Below are positions 36,941 to 44,871 of a DNA stretch of 64,000 nucleotides, one piece after another. Source of the DNA: Burkholderiales bacterium (GTDB lineage: Bacteria; Pseudomonadota; Gammaproteobacteria; Burkholderiales; SG8-39); assembly GCA_027493935.1 (NCBI GenBank), contig JAOSJV010000001.1, forward strand, positions 1 through 64,000, read 5' to 3'. The position numbers were made by a program, and so were the translations under genes. How positions within the stretch are numbered: position 1 is the stretch's first letter; each line of letters starts with the position of its first letter. Below the pieces are notes generated by a model. The model was not told the origin of the DNA. It saw only the letters and a list, made by a program, of their open reading frames with translations, and made no database searches.

Positions 36941-37815
36941 GGTTGATTTGTCTCCGTCTTTCCAAAAGACTTTTTCATGTAAAAATAGCTGAACCCTGCG
37001 ACCAGAAGCAAAATAAATACAGAAGCTGCAGCTCCCTGTCCGAAATCGCCTTTATAAAAGAAAAGTCTGTAAGAATATACCGATAACGTTTCAGTAGCTC
37101 CTCCTGGCCCGCCGCCTGTCAAAACATAAACAAGATCAAATATCCTTAAGGTGTCAATTGCACGGAACAAAACGGCCACCCCCAATATGGGTAGTATTAA
37201 TGGAAGCGTTATGTATCTGAAAGACTGCCAACTGTTTGCCCCATCAATTATGGAAGCCTTGTATATTTCACGCGGTATGGCAGAAAGGCCCGCCCATACA
37301 ATTATAGCTACAAACGGAGACGTCTTCCAGACATCTGCCATCACCAGGGATAAAAAAGCGACAAATGAATTTCCGAGCCAATTAATTCTGCCAATTTCAA
37401 TAATTCCTAAAAGATAATTCAAAATGCCAAGGTTGTAATCCAGCATCCATTGCCACATTCTGGCCGTTACTACAGTCGGTATTATCCAGGGTATTAATAT
37501 AAAAATTCTCAAAAACCCTTTTTTTTCAGAAATAAGATTGAGCATAAGCCCAAAACATAAACCTACTATTGCCTCAAGAGATATCGAAACAAAGGTGAAA
37601 AGAAGGGTAAAAAAAAGAGCATGCCAAAAGCGTGAATACGATACTAAAACTTTGTAATTATGAAAACCATTAAATGTTTCGTCAGGCAGTATTGTTTTTG
37701 AGTTTTTGAAAGAAAGCACAAGCGTATCAATGAACGGGAATAGACTAAACAGCGCCACTAATACTAATCCTGGGATTAAGCAGAAATAGGGGAATCTATT
37801 CCTTTGCAAAATCAT
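36937..37815 (-). CDS. ABC sugar transporter permease (MalF/UgpA type)
   Basis: This 292-residue protein has six membrane helices. The permease EAA-type loop is IPREIYKASIIDGANSWQSF (about 199-218), followed by the ITLPLILPILGVAVLFRAID helix. It would form half of a maltose/trehalose-class importer. It overlaps the binding-protein gene by 20 bp and the phosphatase gene by 4 bp. The second permease and an ATPase, normally encoded alongside, are absent here, so it must use subunits encoded elsewhere or be incomplete. Confidence 0.85.
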   Translation of the reverse strand: MILQRNRFPYFCLIPGLVLVALFSLFPFIDTLVLSFKNSKTILPDETFNGFHNYKVLVSYSRFWHALFFTLLFTFVSISLEAIVGLCFGLMLNLISEKKGFLRIFILIPWIIPTVVTARMWQWMLDYNLGILNYLLGIIEIGRINWLGNSFVAFLSLVMADVWKTSPFVAIIVWAGLSAIPREIYKASIIDGANSWQSFRYITLPLILPILGVAVLFRAIDTLRIFDLVYVLTGGGPGGATETLSVYSYRLFFYKGDFGQGAAASVFILLLVAGFSYFYMKKSFGKTETNQP

Positions 37816-39076
37816 CCTTAATCCTTTCTATTTTATCCTGCATGATCTGCAATGCCTCCTGAATTTCCATTTGACGGGATAATACCTTGCTGAGATATTT
37901 CTGCAAGACGTCGCTAATCCATTGATAATACGGGACATTTGGCCGCATTTGTATATTTTCAAGCGACTGTTCTACTATTGGGAGGAAGGGCAATTTTTCA
38001 ATCAACTCCGCATCTTTATACAAGGAACTTCTCGTGGGCGCCCACGATACATTTTCTGCCAGTCTTTTCTGAACTTTGGCGGAGGTTAAAAATTCAATTA
38101 ATTTCCATGCCTGTGCTTTTTTCCCGGAGTTTGCATTTATTGCCAGATGCCATCCTCCACATACGGAAGCAAACGATCCATCGGGAAACTTTGGTAACAG
38201 GGCAACACCTACTTTGTCTTTCAGTGTTATGTCTTCCTGGCATAAATCCCACACATATGTCCAATTCCGCAAAAAAAGTCCCTTACCCTGTTGGAACAAA
38301 TGCCTTGAAGATTCCTCCATTAGCTCGCTATAAGTATTTTGTGGAGAGATTTTATATTTCCAGATTAAATCATGCATAAGCTGGAGGGCTGTTTTGTTTT
38401 GTGCAGAATCTATCACAGTATTTCCGGTATCATCAATTATTTGACCATTGTTACTGCCAATAAATTCTATAAAATTGCAAACCAAACCCTCATACTGCTT
38501 GCCCTGCCATAAATATCCGTAAACATCCTCCTTTCCTGAAATCTTTTCACATACTGCCACAAACTGATCCCAGTCAACAGGCAGAGGAAGATGATATTTT
38601 TCCAGTAAATCTTTCCTATAATAGAGAAGTCCTATATTAATATTCCAGGGAATTGCATAAAGGGTATTATTGTAAACATTCGTTTTTTCCGTTACAGGAA
38701 TGAACGCACCTCGTTCTTTGCTGTTAATATAGGCATTCAGAGGCTCAATCCAATGTGCTGATGCGAACTCAGGGATCCAAATGGTATCGATTCGCATAAC
38801 ATCTACATACTTGGTTCCGGCGTCTAAAGTGGAGAGATAATAGTGGTGTTGTTGATCTGAGGGGGAGGGAAGGGCATTTAATTTTACTTTTATTCCATGA
38901 TTTTCTTTTTCATACGCAGCAATTATTTCTCTGATAAAGGAAATTTCTTTTGTACCTGCGCCAACACTAAAAACAATTTCATCAGTTTTTTCCTGTTTTA
39001 AAAATGTATAAACAATCCAAGTCCCTAACAAAAAATATACTGATAATACGGCAATTAGTCTTATATTGAATTTCAA
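37796..39076 (-). CDS. ABC transporter sugar-binding protein (family 1)
   Basis: An uncleaved anchor or signal (LIAVLSVYFLLGTWIVYTF) is followed by a solute-binding fold: IAAYEKENHGIKVKL, VDVMRIDTIWIPEFA, LYAIPWNINIGLLYYRKDLL and GGWHLAINANSGKKAQAW. Family 1 members bind maltose, trehalose or related glycosides. Length 426 is typical. No lipobox is seen, so the N-terminal helix probably anchors it. It is first in the solute operon. A ligand related to the glycosylglycerate made by its neighbours is possible. Confidence 0.83.
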   Translation of the reverse strand: MKFNIRLIAVLSVYFLLGTWIVYTFLKQEKTDEIVFSVGAGTKEISFIREIIAAYEKENHGIKVKLNALPSPSDQQHHYYLSTLDAGTKYVDVMRIDTIWIPEFASAHWIEPLNAYINSKERGAFIPVTEKTNVYNNTLYAIPWNINIGLLYYRKDLLEKYHLPLPVDWDQFVAVCEKISGKEDVYGYLWQGKQYEGLVCNFIEFIGSNNGQIIDDTGNTVIDSAQNKTALQLMHDLIWKYKISPQNTYSELMEESSRHLFQQGKGLFLRNWTYVWDLCQEDITLKDKVGVALLPKFPDGSFASVCGGWHLAINANSGKKAQAWKLIEFLTSAKVQKRLAENVSWAPTRSSLYKDAELIEKLPFLPIVEQSLENIQMRPNVPYYQWISDVLQKYLSKVLSRQMEIQEALQIMQDKIERIKDDFAKE

Positions 39077-39334
39077 CTGAAATCTCTGTGTTTACCTATA
39101 GACATAGTAGTTTTATCTTTGGTCTTCTCTCTTGGTGATACTTGTCCGTTCCAACATTTTGAAAATTTAAACATTTGTTTATTGGAGAAAAGAGGCGTTT
39201 TTATCCTTAAATTACCATTACAGCGACATTTTTATTTCAGAATTGCAGCAATTTTTTGGAAAGAAACAACCCTGTCAGAGTTAATATCCTGCCGGTTTTC
39301 GTGCAGAACGTAAGAATAAAATGTCACAGAGGTA

Positions 39335-40117
39335 CTACCTACTATGCCCGGCAGGACTAACAACCTCTCTCGCCTCCCGATTCCATGCTTTATGTTTTTT
39401 AACTAATTCATCCAATTCTTTTACGTTTAAAATATTTTGTTGCAGGAAATATTCGCCGAAAGGACGCTGAAGCCTCCGCTGTCTTCCCAGAAGTGCCAAA
39501 TACTGAAAATGTGTTATAAAACCGTTCCGGCATGCGTATTCAGCGAATTTTTCACGATGGTTTCTTGTTGTCAAGATGTTTCGTATATCTTCAGTCGTTA
39601 AAATATTCCAATCTCTTGCAAGCTGCCCGATAAGCGGTCTTTGCTTCCTCTGCCAAAAAATAGCGGATAGCAATGTCCTCCACGAAATAGCGCCTGAATA
39701 ATACATATATTGACCAATCAGTAGTTTCCGCTTTGGAATGCTGCCTTTGTAAAAAAATTCTGTAACATTGTTTTGCTTTTTAGAATGTGCCGTATGCCTT
39801 ACGGTCTTTTGTACATCCTCCCTTTGTTTTGTTGTTTTGTTTCCGGCGATAAGCACGTTCGCACTTTGGCTCTTTATGAAAAGATTTAGTCTTTCATACG
39901 CCAGAACTATCTCTTTAAAATGCTGTATCATATCGGATTCTAACCTTCCCAGCATTTTAGCCCTGTCCGGGTGGGTTTCCAGCACCTTCTTCCTGTAAAC
40001 CATCCTGAGTTCGGAAGGCAACATGTTTTGCAAGAAACTGGTGATATTTACAATGTCAGGGCCAAATAACAAACGGCAATCATTGAGAAGTTTTGTTCCG
40101 GATATAATATCTGGCAT
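39335..40117 (-). CDS. J-domain protein with duplicated helical C-terminal modules
   Basis: Residues about 25-85 form a J-like domain with the HPD motif in MVYRKKVLETHPDRAKML, the site that stimulates DnaK ATPase. The region 125-250 holds two related modules: LLIGQYMYYSGAISWRTLL...PLIGQLARDWNILT and FAEYACRNGFITHFQYLAL...PFGEYFLQQNILN. Each has the G-x-x-L...I-T/S-x-x-x-L pattern seen in MshEN-type domains of secretion ATPases. The similarity is by eye and weak. It could be a targeting co-chaperone. Confidence 0.6.
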   Translation of the reverse strand: MPDIISGTKLLNDCRLLFGPDIVNITSFLQNMLPSELRMVYRKKVLETHPDRAKMLGRLESDMIQHFKEIVLAYERLNLFIKSQSANVLIAGNKTTKQREDVQKTVRHTAHSKKQNNVTEFFYKGSIPKRKLLIGQYMYYSGAISWRTLLSAIFWQRKQRPLIGQLARDWNILTTEDIRNILTTRNHREKFAEYACRNGFITHFQYLALLGRQRRLQRPFGEYFLQQNILNVKELDELVKKHKAWNREAREVVSPAGHSR

Positions 40118-40310
40118 TATTTCCCCTTTATCATATTATTACTGCTTGGTATACAGGAAATAAAAAACATACAGGATTTTGTCGTTACAATAAAAGAATT
40201 TTTTTGCCTTGTCAAGCCATAAAACATTTTACTTCATATAGCCAGGCACTATTAAATTGCAGGAACGCGTGCGTCTCTACTTTTTGGTTGCGGCCTTGCT
40301 GCGCTATGCA
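40118..40310. other. Intergenic, no gene seen
   Basis: Only the degenerate tail of the HTH fragment that follows can be guessed here. No terminator is evident. Confidence 0.3.
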
Positions 40311-40540
40311 TTATGCCTTTGACGTCCGACAATTATTCCAGAGCTTCGGAAGGGAAAGATATGCTTCGTATCCCTTTATCTTCCGGTCGTTTTTTCCATT
40401 CCTCTTTTGCGGCAGAAATTGTTGCTCCTCGGCTTCTAACCGGTTAATTATTCTGTACAGTGTCGGTAGCGAGATGATAATGTTCTCCTCCTTCAGCAAG
40501 TCCTGTATCTCTTTTTTACCGGCTCGAAAATAAGACTACA
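40311..40540 (-). pseudogene. Helix-turn-helix fragment of a transposase or regulator
   Basis: On the minus strand the frame reads PVKKEIQDLLKEENIIISLP, TLYRIINRLEAEEQQFLP, and ends NNCRTSKA at 40311. The LLKEE..I.IS.PTLYRIINRL part is a helix-turn-helix typical of IS-encoded proteins. There is no start and no catalytic domain. It abuts the inverted composite repeat at 40525. Confidence 0.45.
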
Positions 40541-41060
40541 AAAAATAGCTCAAACACAGGTACCGCAATATGATATGGCTATAAAACCATTTTCATAGTT
40601 TCTGGGTGTTGCAAATGCAAAATGATGAAGGAAGACTTATTTTGTCATTACAATTGCATCAGCTTGTCATTGCAAGGGGTCTCAGCTTGTCATTGCGAGG
40701 GCTTTTTCCGAAGCAATCAGTATACTACGAGATATTTCGTAACGTAAGAAACGCCATATCGCGGGAGAAGCAAATTAAGGGTGGCTCAAGGGCTAAAAAA
40801 ATAGAATTAATTAATGAATACAGGATGGAAGGGTCTCTATGACGGTTTATGAGATTGCTTCGGAAAAAGCTCTCGCAATGACAAGCTGAGACCTTTTGGA
40901 TGGCCATATATATTTGAACCGGTACAGAAACAGAAATGCCAGATGTTTCCAACTCGAAAGTAAGACTAGAAAAAATAGTTTAAGTACATATATTACAACA
41001 TGATATGGTTATAAAATCATTTTCATCGTTTCTGGGTGTTGCAAATGCAACATGATGACT
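40525..41060 (-). repeat. Composite dispersed repeat, copy 3 (inverted, with flipped core)
   Basis: Read on the minus strand, the outer modules follow the same order as copy 2: R1 at about 41060-40965, R2 at 40965-40885, arm, core, arm, CAATGACAAGC spacer, R1 at about 40620-40525. The arms are at 40687-40718 and 40853-40884 (31 of 32). The core between them is in plus orientation, i.e. reversed relative to its flanks when compared with copies 1 and 2. Confidence 0.8.
40722..40852 (+). pseudogene. Decayed GIY-YIG nuclease C-terminus, core of repeat copy 3
   Basis: The frame reads SVYYEIFRNVRNAISREKQ, IKGGSRAKKIELINE and then leaves frame because of a 4-base deletion relative to copy 2 near 40816. 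Without it the tail would read NTGWKGLYDGL. Only the C-terminal part is present, as in the other copies. Confidence 0.6.
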
Positions 41061-41097
41061 GTTTACAAAATATATTTCGAGTAATACTTTTATCCTG

Positions 41098-41335
41098 TCA
41101 GTTGTTTCTCTGGGTATCTATAAGCACCTTTTCTGCTTTGGCCTGCGGGATTTTTTCATCCTCAAGGGAAGAGGGGTCGCCCGGACGATAACGCTTCTTC
41201 CTCCGGTAAAACGTATCGGGAGAAATACCAAAATGCCTGCACGTTTTTCTCGCATTTGTCCCGCATTTTTCGTAATACTCAAACCATGCATGTCTTTTTT
41301 TGGGCTTCTTCTGACATTTCTATGCTTTTTCTAAA
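41098..41335 (-). pseudogene. N-terminal helix-turn-helix fragment of an IS481/IS3-like transposase
   Basis: The minus strand reads KKRHAWFEYYEKCGTNARKT, CRHFGISPDTFYRRKKRY, DPSSLEDEKIPQAK and stops at 41098. The pattern W-F-E-Y-Y-E-K-C-G..A-R-K-T-C-R-H-F-G-I-S..T-F-Y is the classic HTH of this transposase group. A start MSEEAQKK near 41316 is one frame off across an A7 run. The catalytic integrase domain is missing. Confidence 0.65.
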
Positions 41336-41531
41336 ACCCCTGTTTTCCTCGGTCTGGCAAAACATCTGACCATACCGGAGTTTATAATGTATAGGCTTAA
41401 TGCACACAAAGAGAAAATAATTTGACTTATTTCTTCAAATATACTAGATTAATCCCCTAATTTCCTGTCAAATAAATACTTATTTACTTCCTTTACCGTT
41501 AATATCGAATAGCATTTTGCCGGCATTGTCT

Positions 41532-42929
41532 ATGAAATCCTGTACTGCCAGTAAATCCGAAATAACGAACCTGCTTGCCCCATTAAGAAAATGTTTAGGG
41601 GAAAAAAACGTCCTTATTGCCCTTGAAGACCGGATATGCTATGCATACGACGGCTCAAAACAAAAATACCTTCCCGATATTGTTGTGCGGCCGCAGACGA
41701 CGCAACACGTTGTGGAAGCGGTGCGGCTCGCAAATGAACATGAAATTCCGGTTTATCCGCGTGGAGCCGGCTCAGGACTTACCGGCGGCGCGGTTCCTGT
41801 CTTTGGCGGCATGGTATTAGACTTTGCCCAAATGAACCGTATCCTGGAAATCGTTCCGGAAGACCTTGTTGCCACCGTAGAACCCGGCGTTGTTACACAA
41901 ACATTACAAACAGAAGCTGCCAAATATAATCTTTTTTATCCCCCTGACCCTGCAAGTGCAGCATTCTCTACTATCGGGGGTAATGTGGCGGAATGCGCTG
42001 GTGGGATCACCGGTTTAAAATACGGCGTAACAAGGGATTACATCCTTGCACTGGAAGTGGTTCTTGCCGACGGAAGTGTTATTAATACCGGACGCAAAAC
42101 GCTTAAGAGCGTTACCGGATATGATATCACCCGGCTCCTTGTTGGTTCTGAGGGTACGCTTGGTATTTTTACAAGAATCACAGTAAAACTGATTCCATTG
42201 CCGGAAAAAATTGAAACGCTTCTCGTTTTTTTCCCTACGCCAAAAGACGCCGTGGAATCAGCAAGTACCATCATCTCTCACAATATTCTGCCCCGTGCAC
42301 TTGAATTTATTGACAAATCAAGCATCGATTGCATCAAAGGATACCGGCAGGAAATCGAATTGCCGGAAGATGCAAACGCAATCCTTATCATAGATATTGA
42401 CGGGGAAGAAAAAAGCGTTCAAAAAGGAATTGCACGGGTAAAAACGTTTGTTTCAGAACACCGCGCAATTAAGATTATCGCCGCAAGTGATGCGAAAGAG
42501 CGCAATGACCTCTGGGAGGTTCGGCGCATTCTTTCGCCCGCTCTTTATAAAATCGCACCGTATAAAATCAATGAGGACATTTGTGTTCCCCGAAGCCGGA
42601 TATTAGAAATACTTCACGCTATTAACGACACGAACTCCCGTTACCCTCGCCTGAAGGCTGCAAATTTCGGACATATCGGGGATGGCAATATCCATGTAAA
42701 TGTTATGTATGAGGAAGAAGGGGACCGTCCGTTTGCGGAAAAAATGATTGATGAAATTATCCGCAGCACTATCAGGTTAGGTGGAACCATTTCCGGAGAA
42801 CACGGCATTGGAAATGTAAAATCAAAATTCCTGCCGCTTGAAATAGCGCCGCAGGAATTGCAGATTATGAAAGATATCAAACGCTTGTTTGACCCAAAAG
42901 GAATATTAAATCCGGGCAAATTTTTTTAA
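41532..42929 (+). CDS. glcD: GlcD-type FAD-linked 2-hydroxyacid (glycolate/D-lactate) dehydrogenase
   Basis: FAD-binding type 4 (VAO) domain: PDIVVRPQTTQHVVEAVRLA, YPRGAGSGLTGGAVP, VPEDLVATVEPGVVTQ, DPASAAFSTIGGNVAECAGG, GVTRDYILALEVVLADG and LLVGSEGTLGIF. The C-terminal oxidase domain has ANFGHIGDGNIHVN and GGTISGEHGIGNVK, with the substrate-side histidine. Length 465 fits GlcD. ATG 41532 is preferred to TTG 41517. No GlcE/GlcF-like partner is adjacent. The substrate (glycolate or D-lactate) cannot be decided. Confidence 0.87.
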   Translation: MKSCTASKSEITNLLAPLRKCLGEKNVLIALEDRICYAYDGSKQKYLPDIVVRPQTTQHVVEAVRLANEHEIPVYPRGAGSGLTGGAVPVFGGMVLDFAQMNRILEIVPEDLVATVEPGVVTQTLQTEAAKYNLFYPPDPASAAFSTIGGNVAECAGGITGLKYGVTRDYILALEVVLADGSVINTGRKTLKSVTGYDITRLLVGSEGTLGIFTRITVKLIPLPEKIETLLVFFPTPKDAVESASTIISHNILPRALEFIDKSSIDCIKGYRQEIELPEDANAILIIDIDGEEKSVQKGIARVKTFVSEHRAIKIIAASDAKERNDLWEVRRILSPALYKIAPYKINEDICVPRSRILEILHAINDTNSRYPRLKAANFGHIGDGNIHVNVMYEEEGDRPFAEKMIDEIIRSTIRLGGTISGEHGIGNVKSKFLPLEIAPQELQIMKDIKRLFDPKGILNPGKFF

Positions 42930-43138
42930 TAATTACACTGCCCATTCCCGGTCTCCGGTTTAGGACCTCTGATTTCTGTACATATTTAGATTAATTTGGC
43001 GTTTTACGTTAGCGCTTATGGGGCGAAGCTACCTGCTATACTAAACTGATTCACTACTTATAAACACTTCGGGTTGAGCAGTGTCTTCCATTTTATATAT
43101 GTTTTCATTTTTTGTTTAGAGAAGGAGTCTTTTTTTTT

Positions 43139-44314
43139 ATGGTATTATCAAGAGTTGCGCGAGAGATACAAGCATCAGCCACCCTTGCCATTACCGCCAA
43201 GGCAAAACAATTGGCCGCTGAAGGCAAAGATGTAATTGGTTTTGGCGCCGGAGAACCGGATTTTGACACGCCGGAAAATATTAAAAACGCTGCCATAAAA
43301 GCTATTAAAAACGGCTTTACCAAATATACCCCCACTTCCGGTGTGCCAAAATTAAAAGAGGCGATCTGTGAAAAACTTTTTAACGACAACCACCTGAAAT
43401 ACGCCTCATCACAAATTCTTGTTTCCGCAGGGGCAAAACAATCTATTTGCAATATAGCACTCGTTCTATGCGATACCGGAGACGAAGCAATCATACCCTC
43501 CCCTTATTGGGTTAGTTATCCGGAAATGGTGACATTGGCAGGGGCAAAGCCCGTTTTCCTGGAAACGACTGACAAAGATAGTTTTAAGATTACGAAGGAA
43601 TCCCTGGCGAAGGTTATTACGCCCAAATCGAAACTACTTTTTTTGAACAGCCCTTCCAACCCTACCGGCATGGTTTATACAGAAGAGGAATTGCGGGAAA
43701 TAGTTATGTTTGCCGTTGAAAAGGGACTATATGTAATTTCCGATGAAATCTATGAAAAAATTCTTTATGATGGTGCTGCGCATTTCAGCCCGGCGGCGAT
43801 TAATGACGACTGCTATAATAAAGTTGTAACGGTAAATGGGTTTTCAAAAGTCTATTCAATGACCGGCTGGCGTCTGGGCTATGCCGCGGGACCTGAAAAA
43901 ATAATTAAAGCGGCAACCAATATTCAGGATCATACCACTTCCGGTGCAAATTCTATTACCCAGCTTGCAGGACTTGAAGCCCTTCGTGGCAGTCAGGAGT
44001 CGGTAACCGTCATGGTGAAAGAATTTGACCGGCGCAGGAAATATATCGTAGAAAGACTTAATACCATAAAAGGCATTTCCTGCTTATTGCCGCAAGGGGC
44101 TTTTTATGCCTTCCCCAATGTATCCCGTCTTTGTGAAAACCTCTCCTTAAAAGGTTCTTTTGATCTCGTCTCTCTCCTGCTAGAAAAGGCACACATTGCA
44201 TTTGTTCCCGGTGCTCCTTTCGGTGCTGACGCACACATAAGGATTTCATATGCAACGTCAATGGAGAATATTGAAAAAGGGATGGATAGGTTTGAGAAAT
44301 TCCTAAATACCTAA
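43139..44314 (+). CDS. aspC: Class I aspartate aminotransferase (AspC, type Ib)
   Basis: A PLP enzyme converting aspartate and 2-oxoglutarate to oxaloacetate and glutamate. Motifs: SATLAITAKAKQLAAEGKDV, FGAGEPDFDTP, FTKYTPTSGVPKLKEAI, NSPSNPTGMVY, SDEIYEKILYDG and the PLP lysine in VNGFSKVYSMTGWRLGY (about residue 235). The C-terminal arginine is in DAHIRISYA. The length of 391 is normal. GAAGGAG at 43121-43127 supports ATG 43139. It stands alone. Confidence 0.9.
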   Translation: MVLSRVAREIQASATLAITAKAKQLAAEGKDVIGFGAGEPDFDTPENIKNAAIKAIKNGFTKYTPTSGVPKLKEAICEKLFNDNHLKYASSQILVSAGAKQSICNIALVLCDTGDEAIIPSPYWVSYPEMVTLAGAKPVFLETTDKDSFKITKESLAKVITPKSKLLFLNSPSNPTGMVYTEEELREIVMFAVEKGLYVISDEIYEKILYDGAAHFSPAAINDDCYNKVVTVNGFSKVYSMTGWRLGYAAGPEKIIKAATNIQDHTTSGANSITQLAGLEALRGSQESVTVMVKEFDRRRKYIVERLNTIKGISCLLPQGAFYAFPNVSRLCENLSLKGSFDLVSLLLEKAHIAFVPGAPFGADAHIRISYATSMENIEKGMDRFEKFLNT

Positions 44315-44402
44315 ACCGGGACAAACAGAACCAAACAAGCACGAAAACAGTCCTCGGTCCTCAATAGGCAATCGGCCGACCGCCGACTGTAGGAGTGTCA
44401 AC
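44315..44402. repeat. Dispersed repeat unit after aspC
   Basis: AGCACGAAAACAGTCCTC at 44338-44355 and the GGCCGACCGCCGACTG tail match the unit at 23080-23132 in the sdh operon gap. Confidence 0.5.
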
Positions 44403-44790
44403 AACAAATAGTAAAGGCCTTTGGTGTTTTAGCAATAAGTGTGAAGCTGAGTGTAAAGCGGCTAAGAGAACATGGTCCGAAGGGATTTTTTCGTCAGGCA
44501 GTGCGAACAATGTCCGCCCACCTGCTTACACCTGAGGTAAGAGAAAAGGTATAAAAGCGACTGGACAGAGGGCAGGGTGTTTCTGAAACAGGCAAGAAAT
44601 TAAATATCAATTCAAGTACGATTCACAAAGCAATCCAAAGCAGACAGTTAGAGAAAAAAAACGGCAGAAGGCTTTCGGGGGCAAAGAAACAAAAGTGAAC
44701 GTGCGGTGATCTATAGTCGTGCCGGTATGGGTATTGGATGTATGCTGGAATAAGCGTAAGCCGCAGGATAAATAGCATGCGAGCGGGTAT
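44403..44790 (+). pseudogene. Decayed helix-turn-helix transposase-family gene
   Basis: Frames read VKAFGVLAISVKLSVKRLRE, GPKGFFRQAVRTMSAHLLTP, EVREKV-stop-KRLDRGQGVS, KKLNINSSTIHKAIQSRQL and, after another stop, SERAVIYSRAGMGIGCM. The order LTPE / LD.G.s..E..k.L.i...T...AI..GrL / S.RS..d..a.MGI.C is that of a widespread two-part transposase family. Several stops and a shift show it is dead. Confidence 0.6.
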
Positions 44791-44871
44791 GGAAAAGAAT
44801 CTAAGGCTTAAAATGACTTTTGATATGCTGAAATCACGAACCAAGAGGTGATACAGACCTACTGCGCCTAC

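Noticed and set aside
41397-41516. Promoter search upstream of glcD
   Set aside because: Several A/T-rich hexamers occur but no pair with acceptable spacing stands out.
43105-43494. Minus-strand frames inside aspC, sdhA, dnaG and other long genes
   Set aside because: They lie opposite well-supported genes, have no domains, and mirror the codon pattern of the true strand.
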